IMG/VR virus record: IMGVR_UViG_3300022752_000156
Location: 1 to 40,343 of that record
Reading direction: 5' to 3' (one strand)
Length of the DNA: 40,343 nt
Source: a virus
Under the pieces are notes generated by a model that had not been told where the DNA came from, ran no database searches, and was given only the letters and a program-made list of their open reading frames with translations. The stretch's first letter is position 1, and every line of letters begins with the position of its first letter. Below, in pieces: positions 31,307-37,652 of this stretch. Both the position numbers and the translations under genes were made by a program.

Positions 31307-31683
31307 TGACCGCTGAGATTCTTGTTATAGCTTTAACCATCCTTGGCGAAGCACGAGGCGAAGGCTTTGAGGGAATGGCGGGTGTTGCGTCTGTCATTCA
31401 GACACGAGCCATTGAACGGAAGCAAACGCCCACGCAAGTCTGCCTTGCACCAAAGCAATTCAGCTTCTGGAATGGTGGAGTGAGTGAGGCGAAGAAGCAG
31501 GAGCTTCTAAAGAACCCGCAAGCACACAACGCCATTCGTCTTGCTAAACTTGTAGCAGAGAAACGAATGCCCGATGTTGTGAAGGGTGCAAATCACTATC
31601 ATACTTTCCAAGTATCGCCCAAATGGTCAAAGGGTGAGGAGGTTGTTGCGACAATTCGCAATCACAAGTTTTATCGTTTGTGA
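31306..31683 (+). CDS. SleB-type cell-wall hydrolase (endolysin candidate)
   Basis: A 125-aa protein matching the SleB hydrolase domain: GEARGEGFEGMAGVASVIQT (with the catalytic-type Glu of GEARGE at 14-19), TQVCLAPKQFSFWN, ANHYHTFQVSPKWSKG and the end IRNHKFYRL. The family cuts peptidoglycan. There is no signal peptide, so it would need a holin or the membrane microproteins to reach the wall. It is the minimal domain only. It lies in the early block, coupled to copy A by TAATG, far from the holin-like gene at 995, which is unusual for a lysis enzyme. Confidence 0.88.
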   Translation: MTAEILVIALTILGEARGEGFEGMAGVASVIQTRAIERKQTPTQVCLAPKQFSFWNGGVSEAKKQELLKNPQAHNAIRLAKLVAEKRMPDVVKGANHYHTFQVSPKWSKGEEVVATIRNHKFYRL

Positions 31684-31687
31684 ATCT

Positions 31688-31762
31688 GTAAGTCTCTAAG
31701 CATCAACGACTTACGCGGGGCGGGAGGCAGTCTCTGCAAGTGCTTGATAATCAACATGTTAT
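31688..31762. repeat. Paired palindromes with G-rich core (E2)
   Basis: First palindrome 31688-31714, core CGGGGCGGGAGGCAG, second palindrome 31736-31762. It immediately follows the SleB gene. No promoter is adjacent. Confidence 0.7.
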
Positions 31763-31820
31763 ATCCAAATAAATTGGGCACAACATTTTAATGTTATGCT
31801 CTCCAGTTCGATCTTGCGAC

Positions 31821-31877
31821 AAAACCTGATGGAAGCGAAAAGATCACGAATGATCTTTGACTAAAACCTGATGGAAC
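31821..31877. repeat. Direct repeats flanking a perfect hairpin
   Basis: The 14-mer AAAACCTGATGGAA occurs at 31821-31834 and 31864-31877. Between them is AAAGATCA-CGAA-TGATCTTT (31839-31858), an 8-bp stem with tetraloop. It lies in the 342-base gene-free gap 31684-32025 between repeats E2 and E3. It may be a small RNA or protein site. Confidence 0.5.
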
Positions 31878-31886
31878 GCATAAAAC

Positions 31887-31963
31887 CTAAGTTCTTAACC
31901 ATCAAGGACTTGCATAACCCGCCTCCCTTGCGTTGTAAGTCATTATCAATCAACGAAATTTAA
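31887..31963. repeat. Paired palindromes with G-rich core (E3)
   Basis: Palindromes lie at 31887-31913 and 31935-31963, with core (read on minus) GCAAGGGAGGCGGG. The right copy ends GAAATTTAA, 13 bases before a -35. Confidence 0.7.
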
Positions 31964-31976
31964 ATGTAAAAATATC

Positions 31977-32004
31977 TTGCGAAAATAAAAATTTATGATA
32001 GATT
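31977..32004 (+). promoter_or_regulatory. Early sigma70 promoter
   Basis: TTGCGA, 16-base spacer, extended -10 TGATAGATT. It gives a short purine-rich leader before the ATG at 32026. Confidence 0.65.
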
Positions 32005-32025
32005 AAAGGTAGAAAGAAGAAAGAA

Positions 32026-32172
32026 ATGAAAACAAAAACCAAAATCAAATTCGACATCAACGAAACCATCAAACGCCTAGAAGAAATTTCTAAAGGCTAT
32101 CAAGAATCCGCAAAGCGGATGGAAAAAATCATCGTGAAACTCGATGAAATCGAAACCCTCAAAAAAGGATAA
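32026..32172 (+). CDS. Small early protein, KIKFDxNETIxRL family copy 2 (48 aa)
   Basis: MKTKTKIKFDINETIKRLEE ISKGYQESAK..., a helical, charged protein and clear duplicate of the 54-aa protein at 30600. GAAAGAAGAAAG precedes the ATG as a weak ribosome site. It is followed after 4 bases by the 60-aa gene. Function unknown. Confidence 0.65.
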   Translation: MKTKTKIKFDINETIKRLEEISKGYQESAKRMEKIIVKLDEIETLKKG

Positions 32173-32176
32173 AACA

Positions 32177-32359
32177 ATGAACCTAGAACAATTCGAACAA
32201 CTACTGAAAAACCACGATTGGACTTATGCTATGAGCGATGACTCACGCTACTACCGCAGAGGTCAACAACAATGGTTTGAGATTCGTGACGCTATCGAAA
32301 AGAATGGCGAAGAGTTTCAGAAACTCTATGACCAATACAACGCCAAATTTGGTGTTTGA
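32177..32359 (+). CDS. Small early hypothetical protein (60 aa)
   Basis: Start placed at ATG 32177 (MNLEQFEQLLKNHDWTYAMS), just after the upstream stop and with AAAGGA 6 bases ahead. An ATG 33 bases earlier would overlap the previous gene. The block HDWTYAMSDDSRYYRRGQQQ resembles short proteins of phages and plasmids that carry a DWxYxxSDD motif; the function is unknown to me. Aromatic and charged, soluble. Confidence 0.65.
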   Translation: MNLEQFEQLLKNHDWTYAMSDDSRYYRRGQQQWFEIRDAIEKNGEEFQKLYDQYNAKFGV

Positions 32360-32384
32360 CAAAATCAACAAAAGGAGATAGCCT
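32356..32384 (+). promoter_or_regulatory. Possible early promoter inside preceding gene end
   Basis: TTGACA, 17-base spacer, TAGCCT, then 6 bases to the ATG at 32391. An AAGGAG lies in the same stretch, so it could equally act as a distant ribosome site. Confidence 0.35.
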
Positions 32385-32390
32385 AAACCT

Positions 32391-32540
32391 ATGAATAAAA
32401 CCATCAACAACGAAGAAGTGATTGAGTTGGCTAGTCGTCTGGTCAATATCATCAAAGAGCTAAACGATAACCGCTTCAGCAAAACCGCTGGAGTTTATCT
32501 CAACGAATTGAGCAACCTACTCAACACAAGGAGTATCTAA
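32391..32540 (+). CDS. Small early hypothetical protein (49 aa)
   Basis: MNKTINNEEVIELASRLVNI IKELNDNRFS..., a short amphipathic two-helix protein. It is followed 1 base after its stop by the DUF3846 gene, and AAGGAG at its 3-prime end serves as that gene's ribosome site. No family recognised. Confidence 0.6.
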   Translation: MNKTINNEEVIELASRLVNIIKELNDNRFSKTAGVYLNELSNLLNTRSI

Positions 32541-32541
32541 T

Positions 32542-32922
32542 ATGATGGCAAGAGCTATCCTCATTGACCCATTCACCGAAACCGTGTCACAGGTGACGCT
32601 TGCTGACACTAAATTCCAAACCCTTCGCAACATCATCGATTGCGAGATCATCACAATGACAGGTTTAGCTGATGGTGTGGATATGATCCTAGACGATGAA
32701 GGACTCTTGAAAGATTCAAACTCTCAAGCCTACTTCAAGTTTGGGATTGGCTCACAGCCTTTCGCTGGTAAAGCTTTGATTGTTGGCACAAACGAAGAAG
32801 GCGAAACCGTTTCGCTTCCAGAAAATGTCACAACCGAAAAAGTTTTCGAGCGTATCATCTTTTTTAAGCCTTCAAAAAAATATCTCGATGAATCTTTAGA
32901 GATCAAAGTTATGCCATTCTAA
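32542..32922 (+). CDS. DUF3846 family protein (126 aa)
   Basis: RAILIDPFTETVSQVTL at the N-terminus, DGVDMILDDEGLLKDSN in the middle and FAGKALIVGTNEEGETVSLP match the block order of DUF3846, a family of small proteins common in phages and plasmids with unknown function. AAGGAG precedes the start. It is last in a run of four small early genes (32026-32922). The C-terminus (FERIIFFKPSKKYLDESLEI) is an extension. Confidence in the family call is good; function unknown. Confidence 0.75.
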   Translation: MMARAILIDPFTETVSQVTLADTKFQTLRNIIDCEIITMTGLADGVDMILDDEGLLKDSNSQAYFKFGIGSQPFAGKALIVGTNEEGETVSLPENVTTEKVFERIIFFKPSKKYLDESLEIKVMPF

Positions 32923-32932
32923 AGGCAGTCTT

Positions 32933-33010
32933 CGTAAGTTGTTGAATATCAATGACTTACGCAAGACGGGTCCCTTGCGTTGTAACTCGTTGATGGTCAA
33001 TGAAATTTAA
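32933..33010. repeat. Paired palindromes with G-rich core (E4)
   Basis: Palindromes lie at 32933-32961 (arm CGTAAGTTGTTGA) and 32981-33010, core on the minus strand GCAAGGGACCCGTC. The right copy ends GAAATTTAA, 13 bases before a -35. Confidence 0.75.
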
Positions 33011-33023
33011 ATGAAGATTTTTC

Positions 33024-33051
33024 TTGCAAAAATTGAAAAATATGATAGATT
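33024..33051 (+). promoter_or_regulatory. Early sigma70 promoter
   Basis: TTGCAA, 16-base spacer, extended -10 TGATAGATT. The leader of about 45 bases is purine-rich. Confidence 0.65.
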
Positions 33052-33104
33052 ATATGTAGAAAGAAAAAAGAAAGTGAAAGAAAGTAAGAAAGGTAATAAA
33101 TAAA

Positions 33105-33377
33105 ATGAGTCATAGAATGATAAATTGGAACTATCAGCGAAAGCTGATGCGTGAAACGATGCGTAAGGCATCAAGCGAAGTAGATGCTTCTAAAGTCTAC
33201 CCAAAAACCGAAACCTTCTTCGGTGATGTTTACTTATACGAAGGAGTTTTAGTCAAACTCGTTTACAAAACAACGGCAGAAACTGCTGTTGCTGAAATCC
33301 TCGAAGGTGAGGATAAGGGTAAGACTACAACGATCTACCTTAACAAAGCAGAATTCGTAAAGAAAGAGAATAAATAA
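33105..33377 (+). CDS. Early hypothetical protein (90 aa)
   Basis: The N-terminal third is basic and helical (MSHRMINWNYQRKLMRETMR). The C-terminal part is a small beta domain (YLYEGVLVKLVYKTTAETAV, then KTTTIYLNKAEFV). GAAAGG lies 12 bases upstream of the ATG. No family recognised. It is followed 1 base later by the 59-aa gene. Confidence 0.6.
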   Translation: MSHRMINWNYQRKLMRETMRKASSEVDASKVYPKTETFFGDVYLYEGVLVKLVYKTTAETAVAEILEGEDKGKTTTIYLNKAEFVKKENK

Positions 33378-33378
33378 A

Positions 33379-33558
33379 ATGAATAAAGATAATAAAAAAC
33401 AACTAACTTCCCAAGAGTGGGAACTTCAGCGTTGGGAAAATAACAATAAGAAGTGGGCTAGACTCAAAAAGAGTTGGGCTGATTGGAAAAAGAACAATCC
33501 AGAAAAAGCTAAAGCTCACGCCTTACTAAAGGCAAAACTTAATGGAAAGAAGTCCTAA
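33379..33558 (+). CDS. Trp/Lys-rich early protein (59 aa)
   Basis: MNKDNKKQLTSQEWELQRWE..., with heptad-like WxxxKKxWA repeats (WARLKKSWADWKKNNPEKAK): five Trp and about 16 Lys in 59 residues, strongly basic and helical. It could bind nucleic acid or membranes. Its stop codon overlaps the E5 palindrome (TAAGTCG). Confidence 0.55.
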   Translation: MNKDNKKQLTSQEWELQRWENNNKKWARLKKSWADWKKNNPEKAKAHALLKAKLNGKKS

Positions 33559-33580
33559 GTCGTTGATAATCAACGCAAAA
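33554..33580. repeat. Early-region palindrome, single copy (E5)
   Basis: TAAGTCGTTGATAATCAACG, a near-perfect dyad. The left end supplies the TAA of the upstream gene. It lies 6 bases upstream of the -35 at 33587. Confidence 0.75.
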
Positions 33581-33586
33581 TAAAAG

Positions 33587-33614
33587 TTGACAAAATCAGA
33601 AAGTGTGATAGATT
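33587..33614 (+). promoter_or_regulatory. Early sigma70 promoter, leaderless start
   Basis: TTGACA, 16-base spacer, extended -10 TGATAGATT; 6 bases then ATG at 33621. Confidence 0.75.
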
Positions 33615-33620
33615 AAAGGT

Positions 33621-34040
33621 ATGACAAAGAAAGAACAAATGAAAGCAAACAGAGAGAAACTACAAGCCATCCGTGCAGAGAACGCACGAAAAGAAGCGGA
33701 AGCCATTGAGACTTTTCGCTCACTCAACATTCAAGCGGGAGACTTCATCCAAGTTTCCTACAAATCGTTTTGGAGAATCGGTGGAGAAACTACCGAAACC
33801 GAAATCTGGTATGCTGATGCTACCGAAAACGATCATTACCCAAACCTTCCTTTCCTCAAAAAGGTAATGTTTTGGAACTTGTCTGGTGGATACAATCTCC
33901 TCACCAGCGTTGGAAAATACTTCGACATTCAAAAAGTCGAAGCAACTTCCGAACTCTTGGAGAGAGTTGAAACTAGCAAAGGAATCTCTGCTGGAATCCA
34001 CGAAGCATATAACAGCGGTGGACAATACAAAGGAGACTAA
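33621..34040 (+). CDS. Early hypothetical protein (139 aa)
   Basis: The N-terminal 35 residues form a charged helix (KKEQMKANREKLQAIRAENA). The rest is a beta-rich domain (AGDFIQVSYKSFWRIGGETT, then WYADATENDHYPNLPFLKKV). No family recognised. Start fixed by the promoter (6 bases after -10). AAAGGAG at its 3-prime end serves the next gene. Confidence 0.65.
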   Translation: MTKKEQMKANREKLQAIRAENARKEAEAIETFRSLNIQAGDFIQVSYKSFWRIGGETTETEIWYADATENDHYPNLPFLKKVMFWNLSGGYNLLTSVGKYFDIQKVEATSELLERVETSKGISAGIHEAYNSGGQYKGD

Positions 34041-34041
34041 T

Positions 34042-34227
34042 ATGGTAACCGAATATCAAAAAAGAATGAATGAAGCACAAAACAAAGGATGGGCAAAAGG
34101 TTGCCTTTCCGCTGCGATTATCAAACTGGAATGTTTGGAATCGGGAACACAATACCGATATGAAAAAGAAACGATCAAAGGTGCGTTACAACTTTTGAAA
34201 GAAGCTATGGAAAGTTTAAGCAAATGA
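34042..34227 (+). CDS. Small early hypothetical protein (61 aa)
   Basis: Start at ATG 34042 (MVTEYQKRMNEAQNKGWAKG), chosen because AAAGGAG lies 6 bases upstream and the previous stop is 1 base away; a longer frame exists but overlaps the 139-aa gene. It looks all-helical, with CLSAAIIKLECL as the hydrophobic face. Function unknown. Confidence 0.6.
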   Translation: MVTEYQKRMNEAQNKGWAKGCLSAAIIKLECLESGTQYRYEKETIKGALQLLKEAMESLSK

Positions 34228-34361
34228 AAAAAATCCTTTTCAAAATAAATAAAAAAACTTATAGACTCGCAGTTTCTCACGGCGAGAGAAAAAACTTTTT
34301 AAGGGAAAAATTTTTTTACTATGTTTCTGCGAGTTGCTTGCATCTAAAAGACCTCTTATAA
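34224..34361 (+). CDS. Possible small basic protein (45 aa)
   Basis: ATGA overlap with the previous gene. Encodes MKKILFKINKKTYRLAVSHG ERKNFLREKF..., very basic. The 3-prime end runs into palindrome E6, and its codons are less convincing than those of its neighbours. Called because of the coupling; it may be spurious. Confidence 0.35.
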   Translation: MKKILFKINKKTYRLAVSHGERKNFLREKFFYYVSASCLHLKDLL

Positions 34362-34434
34362 GTCTTTCAGCATCAACTACTTAGGACGCAAGGGAGCCCC
34401 CGCGCGCAAACCCTTGACTATCAACGACTTATAA
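34357..34434. repeat. Paired palindromes with G-rich core (E6)
   Basis: Palindromes lie at 34357-34385 and 34412-34434, core GCAAGGGAGCCCCCGCGCGC. The right copy (TTGACTATCAACGACTTATA) lies 4 bases upstream of a -35. Confidence 0.75.
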
Positions 34435-34438
34435 AAGC

Positions 34439-34466
34439 TTGACAAAAATAAAAAATCTGATATCCT
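34439..34466 (+). promoter_or_regulatory. Early sigma70 promoter, leaderless start
   Basis: TTGACA, 16-base spacer, extended -10 TGATATCCT; 6 bases then ATG at 34473. Confidence 0.7.
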
Positions 34467-34472
34467 CTTTTT

Positions 34473-34838
34473 ATGCAAAACAAAATAAGAATCTTTGCCG
34501 AACCTTTTGGCCCTAACCTCGCCTATTTAATTGAGGCAGATTTCGCGTCTGCTGAAAGATTCTACAATGCAATTTACAATTTCGGCGGAACCAATTACAA
34601 ATTACAAGATCGTGGAAGCGGAAAAGCATTTTACTTTTATGCCGAACCAGCAAAGTTTCGCAGGGCTTTATCTCTCGCACTCGCCACGAATCTCGAATCA
34701 TCTTTTGCTCAAGGTGATTGGAACTCTCACGCAGAAGCGTTGGCAGACCAAATAATTTCAGAAATAAAACCAGCAACTTTTGTAAGGCGTTGTCATTCAA
34801 TGGAATATTCTTGCAGAAAATCTTTGACAGAATCGTAA
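34473..34838 (+). CDS. Paralogous early protein family, copy B (121 aa)
   Basis: MQNKIRIFAEPFGPNLAYLI, with the family block FYNAIYNFGGTNYKLQDRGS GKAFYFYAEP at about 30-59, shared with copies at 30887 and 39310. The C-terminal half differs (SSFAQGDWNSHAEALADQII). No known domain. Start fixed by the promoter. It sits alone between E6 and the next promoter. Confidence 0.7.
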   Translation: MQNKIRIFAEPFGPNLAYLIEADFASAERFYNAIYNFGGTNYKLQDRGSGKAFYFYAEPAKFRRALSLALATNLESSFAQGDWNSHAEALADQIISEIKPATFVRRCHSMEYSCRKSLTES

Positions 34839-34851
34839 TCTGTGATACATT
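34824..34851 (+). promoter_or_regulatory. Early sigma70 promoter, leaderless start
   Basis: TTGACA, 16-base spacer, extended -10 TGATACATT; 6 bases then ATG at 34858. It overlaps the 3-prime end of copy B and has no palindrome beside it. Confidence 0.7.
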
Positions 34852-34857
34852 ACCTAT

Positions 34858-35082
34858 ATGAACCAAAACGACATATCCTACCTAGCCTCGATTAACTGCA
34901 CCGAAGCCTTTGCTGATGCGGAAGCATTCTTCGATTACATCAACTCCGCTGATGCCATCAACGAGATGCTCGACAAGATGGCTCCCTCTTACGATGAGAG
35001 GGATACCGAGGTCACCAACTTCTTTGGCGTGAAGGCTGTTCCTTTTCGCCTCACCTGTCAGAATGGAATGGAGGTCAAATAA
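34858..35082 (+). CDS. Acidic early hypothetical protein (74 aa)
   Basis: MNQNDISYLASINCTEAFAD AEAFFDYINS..., acidic and helical. GGAGG near its 3-prime end serves the next gene. Start fixed by the promoter. GC and codon use are richer than in the late genes. No family recognised. Many acidic early phage proteins are DNA mimics or inhibitors; here that is only a thought. Confidence 0.65.
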   Translation: MNQNDISYLASINCTEAFADAEAFFDYINSADAINEMLDKMAPSYDERDTEVTNFFGVKAVPFRLTCQNGMEVK

Positions 35083-35083
35083 C

Positions 35084-35362
35084 ATGGACTATAAATTCGA
35101 ACTGCAAAAGTGGATGAGTGAGCATATGCTGACTCCGCTGGATGTGCGCGACATCCTAAGTGAAATTCGTAAGGATCGCGAAAACGAGCGCGTCCTCGCA
35201 TCTTCTCAATCTAACCTCTCTGATGTGGACGAATCGATGGATGGCGACTTCGATTCTGCTATGGCCTCTGCTGGTCATGGAACCGATGAAGACTATGGTG
35301 GCGGATGCTACCAGATGGAAGACTTCGGTTGGGCTGGTGATCCAGAAATCTGTGGAGAATAA
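35084..35362 (+). CDS. Acidic early hypothetical protein (92 aa)
   Basis: Start at ATG 35084 (MDYKFELQKWMSEHMLTPLD), with GGAGG 9 bases ahead, in preference to an upstream in-frame ATG that overlaps the previous gene. The first half is helical (DVRDILSEIRKDRENERVLA); the second half is an acidic Gly/Asp-rich tail (DESMDGDFDSAMASAGHGTD, then EDYGGG). No family recognised. Confidence 0.65.
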   Translation: MDYKFELQKWMSEHMLTPLDVRDILSEIRKDRENERVLASSQSNLSDVDESMDGDFDSAMASAGHGTDEDYGGGCYQMEDFGWAGDPEICGE

Positions 35363-35364
35363 TT

Positions 35365-35478
35365 ATGGAAAAATATATACTCGCAATCGCGGGGCTTGGA
35401 ATTTTTTTCCTCTCTCTCGCCTCATTAGAAACCATTATCAACTTTGCTGTATGGCTTTGGGAGCGTAAGCGTAAGTAG
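35365..35478 (+). CDS. 37-aa single-span membrane microprotein
   Basis: MEKYILAIAGLGIFFLSLAS LETIINFAVW, ending LWERKRK. One hydrophobic helix is followed by a basic cytoplasmic end. It starts 2 bases after the previous stop. Its TAG lies inside palindrome E7. Function unknown. Confidence 0.55.
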   Translation: MEKYILAIAGLGIFFLSLASLETIINFAVWLWERKRK

Positions 35479-35546
35479 TTAACTATCAACAACTTACGGC
35501 GGCGGGGAGGGCACCCTCGTAAGTCTTTGATAATCAGAAGCTTACA
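35470..35546. repeat. Paired palindromes with G-rich core (E7)
   Basis: Palindromes lie at 35470-35499 and 35518-35546, core CGGCGGGGAGGGCACCC. It lies between convergent genes and supplies stop codons on both sides (35478 plus, 35542 minus); no promoter is here. It may act as a two-way terminator. Confidence 0.75.
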
Positions 35547-35691
35547 TCGAAGCTCGCCAACCCTCAAAAAATTCGTCTATCTCTCTTTCTTTTTGCAGAA
35601 AAGTTTTTCCAGCATCGAGTGGAGGATTATCGTTGTCGCTCCACGGATAGAAAGATTCTAGATTTTCGTTTAATAGTTTTTCGATGTTCAT
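35542..35691 (-). CDS. Small early hypothetical protein (49 aa)
   Basis: MNIEKLLNENLESFYPWSDN DNPPLDAGKT..., an acidic protein with a WSDNDNPP turn; the C-terminal helix EREIDEFFEGWRASM ends in palindrome E7. It overlaps the upstream 20-aa frame by ATGA and is downstream of the GP88 gene, so it is likely co-transcribed from 36395. No family recognised. Confidence 0.55.
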   Translation of the reverse strand: MNIEKLLNENLESFYPWSDNDNPPLDAGKTFLQKEREIDEFFEGWRASM

Positions 35692-35750
35692 TTTGAGATT
35701 ATAAATGTTAAAATTAGTCCACAGGTTATAATTGCAATAAATGTTTCCAT
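35688..35750 (-). CDS. Possible 20-aa membrane peptide
   Basis: METFIAIITCGLILTFIISK: one hydrophobic helix with a basic end. It lies between the GP88 stop (9 bases upstream) and the 49-aa gene, overlapping the latter by ATGA. There is no ribosome site, so the call rests on spacing and composition only. Confidence 0.35.
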   Translation of the reverse strand: METFIAIITCGLILTFIISK

Positions 35751-35759
35751 TGGGACATC

Positions 35760-36395
35760 TTAGTGCTTTTTGTAGTTAATTGCAAACTCATTTTTATGCC
35801 AGCATGCACGGCACGAACCGCACTTGTTTCCTTGTTTAGAGGATGGGCAATTAAACTCTCCCTTGTTGCTCGCACCGCTAACGCAAAGACCAAGGCGTTC
35901 TGCTAACCCAACGGGTGCGGGGCCGTTCATCATAAGAGCAGATAAACGAATAGTAAGATTGAAAGGAACTTCACCGCCCTTTGCTATATACTCTGAAACG
36001 AAAGAATATTCCCGAGTAGGCAACCAAAAAGAAATATGCGGAAGATTCTTTGCAACTTTGACAATCTTCTCAAGATGCCAAATGCCTTGCAAATCTCCCG
36101 AATCGTGCCAACGAAAGTGAGGGTTGTTTGCTTTACCAATAAGGTAAGTCATCGCATCCACCCAAAGATCGTGGGTAAGAGAAGCGAAACGCTTTTCCAT
36201 CGCCGCTTGAACATTAGGGAAAACATACCGCCCTTTAAGAGCATAGCAGAAAGCACAAATGCTTCCAGCAACTTGACGCATTTTTTGCCCGATGATACAA
36301 CGCTTTGCTGGCGTTGAATAAGCATAACCTGGCATCTTCGAAGGTTTAGATAGTGTGCCGACAATAGCTTCGGCTTGCTTTTTGTTTTTGAACAT
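35760..36395 (-). CDS. GP88-family phage protein
   Basis: A 211-aa protein matching the gene-product-88 family: KMPGYAYSTPAKRCIIGQKM, SICAFCYALKGRYVFPNVQA, FRWHDSGDLQGIWHLEKIVK and SFWLPTREYSF. Conserved Cys C33, C47 and C50 (CxxC followed by YA) and a C-terminal CPSSKQGNKCGSC...C suggest a metal or iron-sulfur site; the CxxCYA and HDSGDLQ blocks recall radical-SAM-like proteins, but the full CxxxCxxC is absent. Function unknown. Start fixed by the promoter (6 bases after -10). It heads a minus-strand unit with two tiny genes. Confidence 0.8.
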   Translation of the reverse strand: MFKNKKQAEAIVGTLSKPSKMPGYAYSTPAKRCIIGQKMRQVAGSICAFCYALKGRYVFPNVQAAMEKRFASLTHDLWVDAMTYLIGKANNPHFRWHDSGDLQGIWHLEKIVKVAKNLPHISFWLPTREYSFVSEYIAKGGEVPFNLTIRLSALMMNGPAPVGLAERLGLCVSGASNKGEFNCPSSKQGNKCGSCRACWHKNEFAINYKKH

Positions 36396-36401
36396 AAAAA
36401 T

Positions 36402-36429
36402 ACTTTATCAGTTTTTTTTCTTGTGACAA
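36402..36429 (-). promoter_or_regulatory. Early sigma70 promoter, leaderless start
   Basis: On minus: TTGTCA, 16-base spacer, extended -10 TGATAAAGT; 6 bases then ATG at 36395. Confidence 0.7.
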
Positions 36430-36445
36430 GTTTTTTTTGTAGTTA

Positions 36446-36521
36446 AATCTCGTTGAGTATCAATGACTTACAACTGCAGGGAGGTCGCTTGCCTAAGTTG
36501 TTGAAACTTAAGCAGTTATAG
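36446..36521. repeat. Paired palindromes with G-rich core (E8)
   Basis: Palindromes lie at 36446-36472 and 36492-36521, core GCAGGGAGGTCGCTTGC. The left copy faces the GP88 promoter; the right copy covers the end of the ArdC gene. Confidence 0.7.
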
Positions 36522-37347
36522 TTTCTTCTTCTGGAATCTCTTCACTTTCTTTTTTGCCAAGAAAAGCGTCAAATCTTTTTTGGGCTTTGCTAGAAGCTGA
36601 TATGATAAAATTCATATCCTTCTTTAATACTTGGAGCCAACTCGAAAGATAGCTCGCAGAATTGTTAAAACATTTTTCAGAATCAATCCCGCAGAAGTTA
36701 AGACAAAGACTCGCAAAAATCTCTGCGGTCAATTCTTCTTTGCTATAATTCTCTGAACCAAATCCATTTTTGATATCATCATTGGTTGCCTTGTGCATAG
36801 CGTGACCGATCTCGTGAAACGCCGTGGAATAATACTCCTCAACGCTGTTAAAGTTTTCTTTCTCGGGCAGATCAATCTTATGCTCCTGCGGATAATAACA
36901 GGCACGGCTTCCACCATACTTGATCTTGATGATGCACTTATTGATCAACTTTTCTGCTTCTTCTACTGGAGAAAATTCCAGCTTCTTAACTTCGGGCTGT
37001 TTCCACTTTAGCCCCTCGACATCGCTCAAACCAAAGACTCTGTAATAACGCATCATCGGAAAGCTTTTGGTTTCATTGTCTTTTTCAGACTTCAATAGTT
37101 TGTAATAAACTACCATATGAGACTTGGCACCAGTTTTGATCTTTCCACCAAGTTCTTTGATCTGGTTAAAGGTAAAGAAAAAATCATCCGATGAAAACAT
37201 CCGAAGCAAAAACTGATTGATGCCACGATAATTCTTTTTGGAAACGCCGTTACAGAGGTCAAAAACTTTCCAAGGTTTCTGCCAAGGGCAAACGCCTTTG
37301 TTGAGGGCTTCGATGAATTTTTCTGTGATGATTTCATTTACTTTCAT
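36508..37347 (-). CDS. ardC: ArdC-like antirestriction protein
   Basis: A 279-aa protein with the ArdC N-terminal ssDNA-binding pattern (ALNKGVCPWQKPWK, NYRGINQFLL, YYRVFGLSDV) and a C-terminal zincin-like metallopeptidase: FHEIGHAM (HExxH at 178-182) with a downstream Glu in EELTAEI. Plasmid ArdC protects incoming DNA from type I restriction; polyvalent metalloprotease domains of this kind accompany mobile DNA entry. It probably counters host restriction early in infection. Start fixed by the promoter. Length is normal for the two-domain core. Confidence 0.88.
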   Translation of the reverse strand: MKVNEIITEKFIEALNKGVCPWQKPWKVFDLCNGVSKKNYRGINQFLLRMFSSDDFFFTFNQIKELGGKIKTGAKSHMVVYYKLLKSEKDNETKSFPMMRYYRVFGLSDVEGLKWKQPEVKKLEFSPVEEAEKLINKCIIKIKYGGSRACYYPQEHKIDLPEKENFNSVEEYYSTAFHEIGHAMHKATNDDIKNGFGSENYSKEELTAEIFASLCLNFCGIDSEKCFNNSASYLSSWLQVLKKDMNFIISASSKAQKRFDAFLGKKESEEIPEEETITA

Positions 37348-37353
37348 ACGATA

Positions 37354-37381
37354 AATATATCAGAATTTTTCTTTTTGTCTA
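37354..37381 (-). promoter_or_regulatory. Early sigma70 promoter, leaderless start
   Basis: On minus: TAGACA, 16-base spacer, extended -10 TGATATATT; 6 bases then ATG at 37347. Confidence 0.7.
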
Positions 37382-37387
37382 CAAAAG

Positions 37388-37463
37388 AATCTCATTGTAT
37401 ATTAAAGACTTACAGAGCAAGGGAGGTTCCATTTATAAATCATTAATAATCAATGAAATAAAA
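37388..37463. repeat. Paired palindromes with G-rich core (E9)
   Basis: Palindromes lie at 37388-37413 and 37433-37463, core AGCAAGGGAGGTTCC. It lies between divergent promoters for ArdC (minus) and the 44-aa gene (plus), each promoter next to one palindrome. Confidence 0.75.
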
Positions 37464-37466
37464 TTG

Positions 37467-37494
37467 TTGACTATATAGATAAATATGATAATCT
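37467..37494 (+). promoter_or_regulatory. Early sigma70 promoter
   Basis: TTGACT, 16-base spacer, extended -10 TGATAATCT. The leader contains AGAGG before the ATG at 37518. Confidence 0.7.
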
Positions 37495-37517
37495 ATAAAA
37501 AGAAAAGAGGTAATAAA

Positions 37518-37652
37518 ATGATGCATGATATATTCGATGACCAAAAAACATTAGACCTGTGGGCGAAAAAAATGCTGGATGATCAAGCTATAGAGCGAGC
37601 CTTAGAAACTCAAGCAGAACTTGATGCTGACCAAGTTATTAATAATCAATAA
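37518..37652 (+). CDS. Acidic early microprotein (44 aa)
   Basis: MMHDIFDDQKTLDLWAKKML DDQAIERALE..., acidic and helical, ending QVINNQ. Its last seven codons and stop are part of palindrome E10, so the repeat has been recruited as coding sequence. AGAGG lies 8 bases before the ATG. No family recognised. Confidence 0.6.
   Translation: MMHDIFDDQKTLDLWAKKMLDDQAIERALETQAELDADQVINNQ

Noticed and set aside
34513-34866. Minus-strand 117-codon frame
   Set aside because: It overlaps copy B and its promoter on the other strand and has no support of its own, whereas copy B has paralogues.
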